From Litorilituus sediminis (lineage in GTDB: Bacteria > Pseudomonadota > Gammaproteobacteria > Enterobacterales > Alteromonadaceae), in NCBI RefSeq assembly GCF_004295665.1, contig NZ_CP034759.1, forward strand, positions 3,782,001 to 3,846,000: DNA of 64,000 bases, written 5' to 3'. The position numbers and the translations under genes were made by a program. The notes beneath the pieces are model-generated. The model saw only the letters and a program-made list of their open reading frames with translations. It was not told where the DNA came from and made no database searches. Positions 55,628 to 64,000 of the stretch are shown here, piece after piece; the stretch's first letter is position 1; every line of letters begins with the position of its first letter.

Positions 55628-56587
55628 ATGATTCACGCAATTGATAAAAAAGAAATAACTTTAGGCATCAGTGCTTGTTTAATTGGTGAAAAGGTGCGCT
55701 TTGATGCCAGTAATAAGCCGTCTAACTTTTGCATTAATGAGTTAAGTGAGCATGTCACCTTTAAATCATTTTGCCCAGAAGTTGCCATTGGTTTACCTAT
55801 TCCAAGACCGACAATTCGTTTAATTAATAAAGATGACATTATTCGTGTGGCTCGCCCTGATGGTAGCGGCGATGTTACTGATGCGTTGGCTGCTTACGGT
55901 AAAAAAGTCGCCAAACTGAGTGAAAACTTAAGCGGCTTTATTTTTTGTGCGAAAAGCCCAAGTTGCGGTATGGAGCGAGTGAAAGTTTATAATGAGAAAG
56001 GTAACTCATTAAAGTCTGATGGTGTTGGTGCTTTTGCCCGTGAAATTATGGCGGCTAATCCGTTATTGCCTTGTGAAGAAAATGGCCGATTAAATGATGC
56101 CAAAATTAGAGAGAATTTTGTTGCCCGTATTTTTGCTTATAAGCATTGGCAAAACTTAGTTGCTTCTGGCTTAAGTCACCATAAATTAATGACGTTTCAC
56201 AGCCAATATAAATACACTGTCATGAGTCATGATTTAATTGCCTATAAAAAGTTGGGGCAATTATTGGCGGATAACGCTTTGCCACTTGAACAGCAGGCGC
56301 AAGAGTATATTAGCGGCTTAATGTCAGCATTAAAGGTGATTGCCACCAGAAAAAAACACGCTAATACCTTATCTCATATTCAAGGTTATTTTTCTAAGCA
56401 TTTACAGGCTAAGGAAAGAGCAGAGTTGTGTCAGCAAATATCTGCCTATAGAGAAGGGCTTATCCCCTTAATAGCGCCATTGACGTTAATAAAACACTAT
56501 TTATTACAATATCCTAAGCAGTATCTTGCTAATCAAGTGTATCTGTCTCCTTACCCGGAGCAGCTTAGACTTAGGTATGGTTATTAA
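55628..56587 (+). CDS. DUF523-DUF1722 (YbgA) fusion protein
   Basis: 319 residues from ATG 55628, chosen for GGAG 6 bases upstream. DUF523 half has GISACLIGEKVRFDASNK and SPSCGMERVKVY; the DUF1722 (YbgA) half has LMTFHSQYKYTVMSHD. Such fusions sit beside photolyase genes in many proteobacteria; the sulfur-rich cysteines (SACL, CPE, SCG) suggest a thiol chemistry. Lies between chrR and phrB, same strand, 27 bases before phrB. Confidence 0.85.
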   Translation: MIHAIDKKEITLGISACLIGEKVRFDASNKPSNFCINELSEHVTFKSFCPEVAIGLPIPRPTIRLINKDDIIRVARPDGSGDVTDALAAYGKKVAKLSENLSGFIFCAKSPSCGMERVKVYNEKGNSLKSDGVGAFAREIMAANPLLPCEENGRLNDAKIRENFVARIFAYKHWQNLVASGLSHHKLMTFHSQYKYTVMSHDLIAYKKLGQLLADNALPLEQQAQEYISGLMSALKVIATRKKHANTLSHIQGYFSKHLQAKERAELCQQISAYREGLIPLIAPLTLIKHYLLQYPKQYLANQVYLSPYPEQLRLRYGY

Positions 56588-56614
56588 TACGCTCTTTATT
56601 GATAAGGAATTAAT

Positions 56615-57994
56615 TTGTTACTTTGGTTTAGAAATGATTTAAGAAGCCATGACAATCCAGCGTTACAGTATGTTTTAGCGCAGCACAAGTTAGATACGCC
56701 TGTTGAGGCGATATTTTTTGTTACCCATAAGCAGTGGTTGCAGCATGATTGGTCAGCAAGAAAAATCGACTTTATTATGCGCCATGCCAATGCTTTAGTT
56801 GCTGAGCTAGCAAACGTTAATATCATGCTTAAATTGGTTGAGGTTGATAGTTTTGCTGAGCAAATTAGTTACCTAGTCAGCTATTGTCAAAATAATCAAG
56901 TCAGTGAAATTGTTGCCAATAGTGAAGTTGAGTTAAACGAGACCTTACGTGATAACGCATTACAAGCAGCTGGTGTTAAGTTAACCCTGTTTGAAGCCGA
57001 TGTTATTGTCCCTAAAGGCAAACTCTTAACTCAATCAGGTGAAATGTTTAAGGTATTTACGCCATTTAAGCAGGCTTGGCTTAGCTATGTTAAGGCGCTT
57101 GGTTTTGATTATTTAGGTAAGCTAACTCATAAACAGCTTGAAGCGTGTCAGCACAGTGAAACTGAAACTAGCTTAACTAGCGCTTGGCCTTTGGCTAAAG
57201 ATTATGAACGCGATGTTTTACCACAATTTTTAGCCGAAAAGCTTGCACAATATGCACAAAAACGAGACTTCCCAGCAATTAAAGGCACGGCGGGTATTTC
57301 ACCTTATTTGGCCGCAGGGGTTATCAGCCCTAGGTATCTTCTTAGGTTACTTCTAACTAAATACCCAGATTTACTTAGCTCGCCAAACGCTGAGGCATTT
57401 TCCTGGTTAAATGAATTAATTTGGCGAGAATTTTATCGTCACCAGCTCTTTCATCACCCTAAGTTATGCAAACACGAGAGCTTTAAATCTCAATATCAAG
57501 GTTTACCTTGGTTAAATGATGCTCATGCCTTTAAAGCATGGCAACAAGGCAAAACTGGTTATCCCTTAGTTGATGCCGCTATGAGACAACTTAACAGCAC
57601 TGGCTGGATGCATAATCGCTTGCGTATGGTTGTTGCAAGTTTTTTAACTAAACACTTACTTATTGATTGGCGCTGGGGCGAGCAATATTTTATGCAGCAA
57701 TTAATTGATGGTGATTTTGCTGCCAATAATGGCGGCTGGCAGTGGGCTGCTAGCACAGGTTGTGATGCTCAACCGTATTTTCGTATCTTTAATCCTATTC
57801 GCCAAAGTGAACGATTTGATCCTAATGGTGAGTTTATACGTACCTATATACCAGAGCTGGCAAATATTCCGGATAAGGAGATTCATTTTCCTCATGACTA
57901 TATTGCCAAGCATGGCTTACGCCAGTATTGGCCGCCGATAGTTGAGCATAAATCAGCACGGCTTAGGGCGTTAGCATTTTTTAAAGCGAATTAG
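56615..57994 (+). CDS. phrB: Deoxyribodipyrimidine (CPD) photolyase
   Basis: 459 residues from TTG 56615 with AAGGAA 8 bases before. N-terminal antenna domain starts LLWFRNDLRSHDNPAL; the FAD domain has TGYPLVDAAMRQLNSTGWMHNR, NNGGWQWAASTGCDAQPYF and RIFNPIRQSERFDP. It repairs cyclobutane dimers with blue light. Placement in the ECF11-ChrR run fits the Rhodobacter regulon, where photolyase is a classic target. Confidence 0.95.
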   Translation: MLLWFRNDLRSHDNPALQYVLAQHKLDTPVEAIFFVTHKQWLQHDWSARKIDFIMRHANALVAELANVNIMLKLVEVDSFAEQISYLVSYCQNNQVSEIVANSEVELNETLRDNALQAAGVKLTLFEADVIVPKGKLLTQSGEMFKVFTPFKQAWLSYVKALGFDYLGKLTHKQLEACQHSETETSLTSAWPLAKDYERDVLPQFLAEKLAQYAQKRDFPAIKGTAGISPYLAAGVISPRYLLRLLLTKYPDLLSSPNAEAFSWLNELIWREFYRHQLFHHPKLCKHESFKSQYQGLPWLNDAHAFKAWQQGKTGYPLVDAAMRQLNSTGWMHNRLRMVVASFLTKHLLIDWRWGEQYFMQQLIDGDFAANNGGWQWAASTGCDAQPYFRIFNPIRQSERFDPNGEFIRTYIPELANIPDKEIHFPHDYIAKHGLRQYWPPIVEHKSARLRALAFFKAN

Positions 57995-58033
57995 TACACA
58001 CAGTTAAGTTGTACACAGTTAAATTGTACGCAC
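57994..58033. repeat. Short direct repeats GTACACAGTTAA
   Basis: GTACACACAGTTAAGTT and GTACACAGTTAAATT, then GTACGCAC: two full units and one partial unit between phrB and the NTF2-like gene. Confidence 0.6.
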
Positions 58034-58056
58034 AATAAGTTCCTAAGAGGGTAGCA

Positions 58057-58530
58057 ATGACAACATCATCTCATTCTATTGAGCAAGCAGGTCAACACCA
58101 TCCGCTATGGCTAGATAATTTTATTGCTAGTTACCAGCAATTATCTATAGATAACCTGCATTTGCTTGATAATGTTTATCATGCTGATGTTATTTTTATT
58201 GATCCAATACAGGCGTTACAAGGCCGTGATGCCTTGCGTGATTATTTTGACCATTTATATAGCAATTTAAGCTTATGCCGTTTTCGTATTGAGCAAGTGA
58301 TTGTTGAAGGAGATCAAGCGGCTATTTATTGGCAAATGCGCTTTTGTCATCCTAAGTTAAATAAAGGTAATATCATAGAGCTAGATGGCAGCTCACAATT
58401 GCAAGGTATTGATGATAAAGTGGTTTATCATAGAGACTTTGTTGATTTAGGCGCCATGTTGTATGAGCACTTACCCTTTATTGGCAAACTGATAGCTTTT
58501 ATCAAAAAAAGGGCTGCTCGTCATGACTAG
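58057..58530 (+). CDS. SnoaL/NTF2-like protein
   Basis: 157 residues with an NTF2-like fold (HHPLWLDNFIASYQQL, VYHADVIFIDPIQALQGRDAL and IYWQMRFC). Members of this family in ChrR regulons have unknown function. RBS AAGAGGG. It overlaps the SDR gene by 8 bases. Confidence 0.8.
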   Translation: MTTSSHSIEQAGQHHPLWLDNFIASYQQLSIDNLHLLDNVYHADVIFIDPIQALQGRDALRDYFDHLYSNLSLCRFRIEQVIVEGDQAAIYWQMRFCHPKLNKGNIIELDGSSQLQGIDDKVVYHRDFVDLGAMLYEHLPFIGKLIAFIKKRAARHD

Positions 58531-59245
58531 GGCTAAAACTGTGATGATAACAGGAAGTAGTTCTGGTATTGGTCTTGCCCTGTACCATGAATACTTGAGC
58601 TTAGGTTATCAGGTGATTGCCTGTGGCCGTGATAAAGAAAAACTTAATCAAGTTAATCCTGAGGCCGTCACTAAGCTTGCTTTTGATGTCACTAACCCTG
58701 AAGCGGTATTGTCGGCTGCACAACAAGTTGCTGAGCTCGATATTTTGATACTGAATGCTGGAACATGTCAGTACATAGATGATGCCCAGCATTTTAACGG
58801 TCAAGCGTTTCGAGAGGTGATTGAAACCAATTTATTAGCCATGGGCGCATTACTTGAGGGCTTTTTGGCAAAAGTTGTCCGTGGTGGCCAGTTAGCATTA
58901 ATCAGCTCGAGCGCAACCATAATTCCATTTCCGCGAGCTCAGGCTTACGGCGCTTCCAAGGCAGGTTTAGATTACTTAGCCAATAGTCTGCGTGTGGATT
59001 TAAAATCAGCGGGTATTTCTGTCAGTCTTATTCATCCGGGGTTTGTTAAAACACCTCTGACCGATAGAAACGACTTTCCTATGCCTTTTATTTTAACACC
59101 TAAGCAAGCAGGTAAGCGAATAGTTCAAGGATTAAAGCAGCGTAAAAACTATGTGCACTTTCCTAAGCGTTTAACTTTGCTGCTCAAGTTTTTAGCTCTT
59201 TTTCCACAATCATTGTCTTCTGCGCTGTTAACTAAGGAGTCTTAA
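58523..59245 (+). CDS. Short-chain dehydrogenase/reductase
   Basis: 240 residues with the SDR motif ITGSSSGIGLALY (NAD(P) binding), NAG (ILNAGTC), and catalytic YGASKAGLDYL. Precedes the FAD oxidoreductase by 1 base and overlaps the NTF2-like gene. Substrate unknown; typical member of this stress cluster. Confidence 0.9.
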   Translation: MTRAKTVMITGSSSGIGLALYHEYLSLGYQVIACGRDKEKLNQVNPEAVTKLAFDVTNPEAVLSAAQQVAELDILILNAGTCQYIDDAQHFNGQAFREVIETNLLAMGALLEGFLAKVVRGGQLALISSSATIIPFPRAQAYGASKAGLDYLANSLRVDLKSAGISVSLIHPGFVKTPLTDRNDFPMPFILTPKQAGKRIVQGLKQRKNYVHFPKRLTLLLKFLALFPQSLSSALLTKES

Positions 59246-59246
59246 T

Positions 59247-60551
59247 ATGAAGAATATTGCTATTATCGGATCAGGTATTTCTGGTTTAACGGCGGCTTAT
59301 TTACTATCGAAAAAACATCAAGTCACTGTCTTTGAAAAAAATACTGTTATTGGCGGACACACTGCCACAGTTGATGTCAATATTGGTCAGCAAGACTATG
59401 CGATAGATACAGGTTTTATTGTTTTTAATAATAAAACCTACCCTAACTTTTTAGCCTTGCTTAATGAAATTGGCGTTGAAAAACAGCCAACAGAAATGAG
59501 CTTTTCAGTACATAACTGTCAAACAGGTCTTGAGTATAATGGTCATAACCTAGATACCTTGTTTGCGCAAAGACGAAATATTTTTCGGCCAAAATTTTGG
59601 CTATTAATTAGAGAAATTCTTCGTTTTAATAAATTGTGTAAACAAATTTATCAGTTAAATAAATTTAAAAAAGAGATGACCTTAGGTGAGTTTTTAACGG
59701 CTCACGGTTTTAGTTCATTTTTTTCTGAGCACTATATTTTACCTATGGGGGCTGCGATTTGGTCTAGCTCTTTAGTGGAAATGGAAGCATTTGAGTTTCA
59801 GTTTTTTGTTAAGTTCTTCTACAACCACGGGCTACTCAATATTCAAGATAGACCGCAGTGGTACGTAATTCCCGGTGGTTCACGCAACTATTTAGCACCA
59901 TTATGTCAGCGCTTTGATAAAAATATTCAGGTAAATGCTGATATTAATTCGATACAAAGAAAACAGGCGGGCGTTGTTATTCGCTTTAATGATGGCAGCG
60001 AGCAACACTTTGATGATGTTGTTTTGGCCTGTCATTCTGATCAGGCATTAGCGCTTCTTGCCGATGCCAGTGAAGAGGAAGAGAAGCTGTTATCTGCCAT
60101 GCCTTACAAAGCCAACTCGGTGGTGCTACATACAGATACTTCCTTGTTGCCTAAGCGAAAAAAAGCCTGGGCTAGTTGGAATTATCAATTAGGAACAAAT
60201 CGACAAGCATCCGCAAGCGTCACCTATAATATGAATATATTACAGGGGCTTAATAGCGAGCACACCTTTTGTGTGACCTTAAATCAAAAACAAGCTGTGG
60301 CCCAAGATAAAATACTGCGCGAGTTTACTTATCATCATCCGGTGTTTTCATTGCAATCCATTGAAGCGCAAAAACAGCGGCATTTAATTTGTGGTCAGCG
60401 CCATACTCATTTTGCTGGTGCTTATTGGCATAATGGTTTTCATGAAGACGGCGTTAAAAGTGCAATCGAGGTAGCTAAACGCTTTGGCTGTTTTCTTAAT
60501 AAAGTGATAGATGGAGAGGCTAATGCCAAGGCCAGCAGCAAAGTTGCATAA
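59247..60551 (+). CDS. FAD-dependent oxidoreductase (amine-oxidase-like)
   Basis: 434 residues. Rossmann motif GSGISGLTAAYLLSKKHQV near the N-terminus and VFEKNTVIGGHT for the FAD. In ChrR clusters a similar flavoprotein is adjacent to DUF1365 and cfa and may act on fatty acids (furan fatty acid synthesis is one suggested route). Overlaps DUF1365 by 29 bases. Confidence 0.9.
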   Translation: MKNIAIIGSGISGLTAAYLLSKKHQVTVFEKNTVIGGHTATVDVNIGQQDYAIDTGFIVFNNKTYPNFLALLNEIGVEKQPTEMSFSVHNCQTGLEYNGHNLDTLFAQRRNIFRPKFWLLIREILRFNKLCKQIYQLNKFKKEMTLGEFLTAHGFSSFFSEHYILPMGAAIWSSSLVEMEAFEFQFFVKFFYNHGLLNIQDRPQWYVIPGGSRNYLAPLCQRFDKNIQVNADINSIQRKQAGVVIRFNDGSEQHFDDVVLACHSDQALALLADASEEEEKLLSAMPYKANSVVLHTDTSLLPKRKKAWASWNYQLGTNRQASASVTYNMNILQGLNSEHTFCVTLNQKQAVAQDKILREFTYHHPVFSLQSIEAQKQRHLICGQRHTHFAGAYWHNGFHEDGVKSAIEVAKRFGCFLNKVIDGEANAKASSKVA

Positions 60552-61299
60552 GATCTTTCAAGGTAAAATAGGCCACAAACGCTTTTCTCCTAAAGCGCAT
60601 CAGTTTTGTTATTCATTATTTATGCTGGCGCTTGATGCAGAATCAGTGGAAAAACAGCAAGGGGCAACTGGGGTATTTGGTTACTCTTGGTTTAAGCCGC
60701 TGTGGCTAAATGAAAAAGATTACCTAAAAGGTGAACCAAAACCTTTATTGGCTCGTATTAAAGATAAAATCCAACAGCTTAATGGTAATGATGATGTTTA
60801 TCGCGTCACTATGTTGGTTCAGGTTAGGTGTTTTGGCTTGTACTTTAGCCCAGCAAACTTCTACTTTTGCTACAACAAAGATAACCAATGTCAGCAAATG
60901 TTAGTAGAAGTCAGTAATACCCCCTGGCATCAGCGCCATTACTATTTAGTTGATTTAACAAAACGAGATATTACCGATAAAGAATTTCAAGTATCTCCTT
61001 TTATGGATTTGAATATGAGTTATCACTGGCAGGTTGAGCCGCCATGTGATGAAAATAATAACTTGCTTATTAATATAGAAAATTATCGTAACTTTGTTTC
61101 ATCAGAAAAGGTGTTTGCGGCAAGCTTGAATATGCAGTCTCAGCCGTTAACCCGTAGCAATATTTTTAAAGTATGGTGCCAAATACCTGTGATGACGTTA
61201 AAGATATTTGCCAGCATTTATTGGCAGGCATTGAAACTATTTAGTAAGCGTATTCCCTTTATCGGCTACCAAAGCTTAGCTGATAAAAAAAGGAGTTGA
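60523..61299 (+). CDS. DUF1365 protein
   Basis: 258 residues from ATG 60523; the upstream ATG at 60511 forms part of the ribosome site GGAGAGG. Features: GKIGHKRFSPKAHQFCY, then PANFYFCYN and VEVSNTPWHQRHYYL. DUF1365 is regularly encoded with an FAD oxidase and cyclopropane synthase in ECF11-ChrR regulons, probably in fatty-acid modification. Confidence 0.88.
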   Translation: MPRPAAKLHKIFQGKIGHKRFSPKAHQFCYSLFMLALDAESVEKQQGATGVFGYSWFKPLWLNEKDYLKGEPKPLLARIKDKIQQLNGNDDVYRVTMLVQVRCFGLYFSPANFYFCYNKDNQCQQMLVEVSNTPWHQRHYYLVDLTKRDITDKEFQVSPFMDLNMSYHWQVEPPCDENNNLLINIENYRNFVSSEKVFAASLNMQSQPLTRSNIFKVWCQIPVMTLKIFASIYWQALKLFSKRIPFIGYQSLADKKRS

Positions 61300-61301
61300 A
61301 C

Positions 61302-62528
61302 ATGGAAAATATTGCTGTTTTACCGACAACAAAATCGTTAACTTGGTTGGAAAAACATTGTCGACGTTTAGTGTTTTCTGTTTTAGAAAAAATAGATTAC
61401 GGTTGTTTAGAGCTCGTTGAAGCCGAGCACTCTTGTTATTTTCCAAGTAAAAATCTAGCGGCTAAAGTGCAGGGTAAAATTATTATTCATGATGCTAGTG
61501 TTTATAAGGACTTTGTTCGTGGCGGCAGTATTGGCGCTGCTGAGTCGTTTATTGATGGTAAGTGGACTAGCCCTGATTTAACCGCTGTTATTCGTATTTT
61601 TGCTAAAGCTCAGCAACAAACCGATCAGCTCGAGAAAAAAGGTGCTTGGTTAAGTAAGCTTAAAAACAAACTCTTTCATTGGCGAAATCGTAATAGCCAG
61701 TCAGGCTCAAAACGCAATATTTTAGCCCATTATGATTTAGGTAATGAGCTGTATACCCGCTTTTTAGATGACAGCATGATGTACTCTTCGGCCATTTATC
61801 CAACGCCTACTGCCAGCTTAGCGCAAGCTCAGCAGCATAAGTTGGCAACCATTTGCCAACGCTTAGAGCTAACCTCAAGTGATCACCTATTAGAAATTGG
61901 TAGTGGCTGGGGCGGTTTAGCTATTTATGCCGCTCAGCATTATGGTTGTAAAGTAACCACCACCACGATTTCTGATGCGCAATACGACTTTGCCCAAGCG
62001 AAAATAAAAGCCTTAGGACTAGAGCAACAAATTACCTTGTTGAAAAAAGATTATCGAGACTTACAAGGTCAGTATGACAAATTAGTCTCGATAGAGATGA
62101 TAGAAGCGGTAGGTTATGAATACTTACCGAGCTTTTTTCAGGTTTGCCAGCAAAGGTTAAAAGCTGGCGGTAAAATGTTAATTCAGTCAATTACCATTGC
62201 CGATCAGCGCTTTGACTACTATAAAAATAATGTTGATTTTATTCAGCGTTATATTTTTCCGGGCGGCTTTTTACCTTCCATCACAGTGTTAACCGAGCAT
62301 ATGAGTCAACATTCGTCACTGGTGATTGAATCAATTGATGATATTGGTTTAGATTATGCGAAAACATTGGCTGATTGGCGCAGTGCCTTTCTTGATTCTT
62401 GGTCTGAGCTAACTCAGTTTGGCTATGATGAAGCGTTTAAGCGTTTATGGCTATATTATTTTGCCTATTGTGAAGGGGCTTTTTTAGAGCGCTCTACCAG
62501 TACTGTACATCTTGTTGCGCGAAAATAA
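61302..62528 (+). CDS. cfa: Cyclopropane-fatty-acyl-phospholipid synthase-like methyltransferase
   Basis: 408 residues from ATG 61302, with AGGAG 6 bases upstream. SAM motif LLEIGSGWGGLAIYAAQ, KDYRDLQGQYDKLVSIEMIEAVG and YIFPGGFLPS are typical of the CFA/MMA synthase family. It methylates unsaturated acyl chains in membrane lipids and may with DUF1365 and the FAD oxidase produce a branched or furan-type product. Last gene of the ECF11 run. Confidence 0.9.
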   Translation: MENIAVLPTTKSLTWLEKHCRRLVFSVLEKIDYGCLELVEAEHSCYFPSKNLAAKVQGKIIIHDASVYKDFVRGGSIGAAESFIDGKWTSPDLTAVIRIFAKAQQQTDQLEKKGAWLSKLKNKLFHWRNRNSQSGSKRNILAHYDLGNELYTRFLDDSMMYSSAIYPTPTASLAQAQQHKLATICQRLELTSSDHLLEIGSGWGGLAIYAAQHYGCKVTTTTISDAQYDFAQAKIKALGLEQQITLLKKDYRDLQGQYDKLVSIEMIEAVGYEYLPSFFQVCQQRLKAGGKMLIQSITIADQRFDYYKNNVDFIQRYIFPGGFLPSITVLTEHMSQHSSLVIESIDDIGLDYAKTLADWRSAFLDSWSELTQFGYDEAFKRLWLYYFAYCEGAFLERSTSTVHLVARK

Positions 62529-62615
62529 ACGACAGGAAAGTAAATACGGCTAGGATTGGCTAAAGCTCACTATTGTTTAGACTATGGTTTAGTGAGCTTG
62601 ATAATCCTAATTCTC

Positions 62616-63329
62616 CTAATGCTCGGGCGCATCGATAATTATCACCTCAGCTTCGCTCGTTACTTTTATCGTTAATTGCTTTTGCTGGCTTACCTCTGCG
62701 CCATCACCTTTTTTCATTTCAACACTTTGTTGACCATCAATTAGCGTGAACTCACCTGAAGATGCCAACACATAGGCTTGGTGCTTAATCGCTATATCAA
62801 CTTGCGCACCTTGAGCTAATTTACCACCATAAATACGTGCTTTTTGGTTAATAAACAGTGCTTGTTCGCTATCTTCTTGATAGCCAGAGACTAACAAGGG
62901 CAGCTCAGTATCGCTGGCCTTGTTCAGGAATGACTTACAGTCCCAGCGCGGTTTGATATTATGCTTATTTGGCTCTATCCATATTTGATAAAAGGTTAAT
63001 GGCTCATGAGTTAGGTTATACTCTGAATGAGCTATGCCAGTTCCGGCACTCATTACCTGTACTTGTCCCGCACTGGTGATGCCTTTATTGCCTTCACTGT
63101 CTTGATGAGTTATTGCCCCTGTGCGAATAAAACTAATGATTTCCATATTTTTATGGGGGTGTGGAGCAAATCCTGATTTGGGAGCAACCCAGTCATCATT
63201 GATAACACGCAGCGTGCCAAAGCCCATTCTTTTAGGGTTGTAGTAATGGGCAAAGCTAAAATGATGGCTGGTCTGTAACCAGCCATGATTGGCTTTGCCC
63301 AATTGAGCAAAAGGATAATGCTTGATCAT
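62616..63329 (-). CDS. Pirin-family protein (quercetinase-like)
   Basis: 237 residues. The cupin metal motifs are HPHKNMEIISFI (histidine pair) and GTGIAHSEYN with HxxE later; both are complete. Known relatives such as YhhW show quercetin 2,3-dioxygenase activity, though cellular function is unclear. Its ATG overlaps the stop of the upstream GST gene by 4 bases, so they form an operon. Confidence 0.9.
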   Translation of the reverse strand: MIKHYPFAQLGKANHGWLQTSHHFSFAHYYNPKRMGFGTLRVINDDWVAPKSGFAPHPHKNMEIISFIRTGAITHQDSEGNKGITSAGQVQVMSAGTGIAHSEYNLTHEPLTFYQIWIEPNKHNIKPRWDCKSFLNKASDTELPLLVSGYQEDSEQALFINQKARIYGGKLAQGAQVDIAIKHQAYVLASSGEFTLIDGQQSVEMKKGDGAEVSQQKQLTIKVTSEAEVIIIDAPEH

Positions 63330-64000
63330 GACTGTCTCCTTTTCGCTGATAACTGCGCTCGGTTATGTGGCGCAAGAAAGTCTTGCACTGGACCTTTAGG
63401 CACAATTAAGGTTGGGTTGATGGTTTTATGACTAGCGTAGTAGTGCACTTTGCTGTAGTGCAGATCTACGGTTTTTGCTACATCAGCAAACTGATATAAC
63501 TCGCGCAGGTAATGACTAATGTTGCTAAATTCTGCAAGCTTATTACGGTTACATTTAAAATGGCCGTGATAGATGGCATCAAATCGAATTAAGGTGGTGA
63601 ATAATCGCCAGTCAGCTTCGGTTAGGGTATCGCCCACTAGGTATCTATTGCTGCTTAAGTGCGCTTCAAGCCAATCAAGGCTAGCAAATAACTCGTCATA
63701 AGCATGATCATAGGCTTGCTGTGTGGTGGCAAAGCCTGCACGATAAACACCATTGTTAATGGTGTGATAAATACGCTCATTAATGCTATCTATCTCGCTA
63801 CGTAATGCTTGGGGATAGTAGTCATCATAGTTGCCAGTTAATTCATTAAAAGCATGATTAAAAATGCGAATAATTTCACTGGACTCATTATTGACAATTG
63901 TTTGCGTTTTTTTATCCCAAAGTACTGGCACTGTAACTCGACCTTGATAGTCAGGCGCTGCTTTTAAATAGAGCTGGTATAAGTATTCTTGCTGATACAA
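63326..64000 (-). CDS. Glutathionyl-hydroquinone reductase, C-terminal part (Xi-class GST)
   Basis: 225 codons visible; the 5' end is beyond the window, and the frame is open to the last base. VPVLWDKKTQTIVNNESSEI and the later RYLVGDTLTEADWRLF match YqjG/ECM4. The N-terminal part with the catalytic CPWA cysteine is outside. These enzymes reduce glutathionyl-hydroquinones. Co-transcribed with the pirin gene. Confidence 0.88.
   Translation of the reverse strand: MYQQEYLYQLYLKAAPDYQGRVTVPVLWDKKTQTIVNNESSEIIRIFNHAFNELTGNYDDYYPQALRSEIDSINERIYHTINNGVYRAGFATTQQAYDHAYDELFASLDWLEAHLSSNRYLVGDTLTEADWRLFTTLIRFDAIYHGHFKCNRNKLAEFSNISHYLRELYQFADVAKTVDLHYSKVHYYASHKTINPTLIVPKGPVQDFLAPHNRAQLSAKRRQS

Noticed and set aside
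1..64000. CRISPR arrays, tRNA or rRNA genes and complete insertion sequences
   Set aside because: No regularly spaced repeats, cloverleaf sequences, rRNA stretches or transposase genes were recognised by reading; a tRNA/rRNA scan would be decisive.

Overview
The window is AT-rich gammaproteobacterial chromosome. Gene content points to a marine Alteromonadales relative, perhaps Colwellia or Thalassotalea: a folX-folE-folM pterin operon, an FNR/EtrA-like regulator, several TonB receptors, a MesD/MesX methionine synthase pair, an ECF11-ChrR photo-oxidative stress cluster and short inverted-repeat (MITE-like) elements. The taxonomic call is inference from gene content. No rRNA, tRNA, CRISPR array or transposase gene was seen.

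Region 1-7.8 kb is accessory-looking. Four tightly packed same-strand genes encode the C-terminal part of a UvrD-type helicase cut by the window edge, a DUF4145/coiled-coil/RecD-like helicase fusion, a TPR protein with OB-like C-terminal segments, and a phospholipase-D-like protein with a degenerate active site. I know no named system with this composition; it is the best candidate for an undescribed defence or nucleic-acid-processing system here. A secreted hypothetical gene and a 492-bp hairpin-rich element with 19-bp terminal inverted repeats follow.

Region 9-23.6 kb holds housekeeping and sensory genes (amidohydrolase, GNAT, glutaredoxin, S41 protease, a three-PAS chemotaxis receptor, TehB). 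It ends in a methionine module: metR, a TauE/SafE permease, and the operon mesX-mesD for folate-independent methionine synthesis. MetR-type boxes lie upstream of mesX and in the metR/permease intergenic region.

Region 24-40.5 kb carries orphan solute-binding proteins, a TetR/old-yellow-enzyme pair with three 16-bp operators, modF, a DsbB/DsbA-like pair, a yeast-FCY1-like cytosine deaminase, two GGDEF proteins, a nuclease-like gene without a normal start codon beside a MITE, folX-folE-folM, yjdM and fnr.

Region 40.5-48.8 kb is metal and redox related. It has a TonB receptor with a CxxC in its plug followed by a thioredoxin-like gene behind a perfect FNR box, and a siderophore receptor with a PepSY membrane protein behind a Fur-like box.

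Region 48.8-62.5 kb is dominated by a singlet-oxygen/photo-oxidative stress regulon: ECF11 sigma factor, ChrR, DUF523/DUF1722, photolyase, NTF2-like, SDR, FAD oxidoreductase, DUF1365 and cyclopropane synthase, plus DUF2878/chalcone-isomerase-like/DUF3833, a four-domain fasciclin lipoprotein and a LON-substrate-binding-like gene. Four TGATCW-N15/16-CGTA promoter-like sequences head these units. The window closes with a pirin gene and a truncated glutathionyl-hydroquinone reductase.
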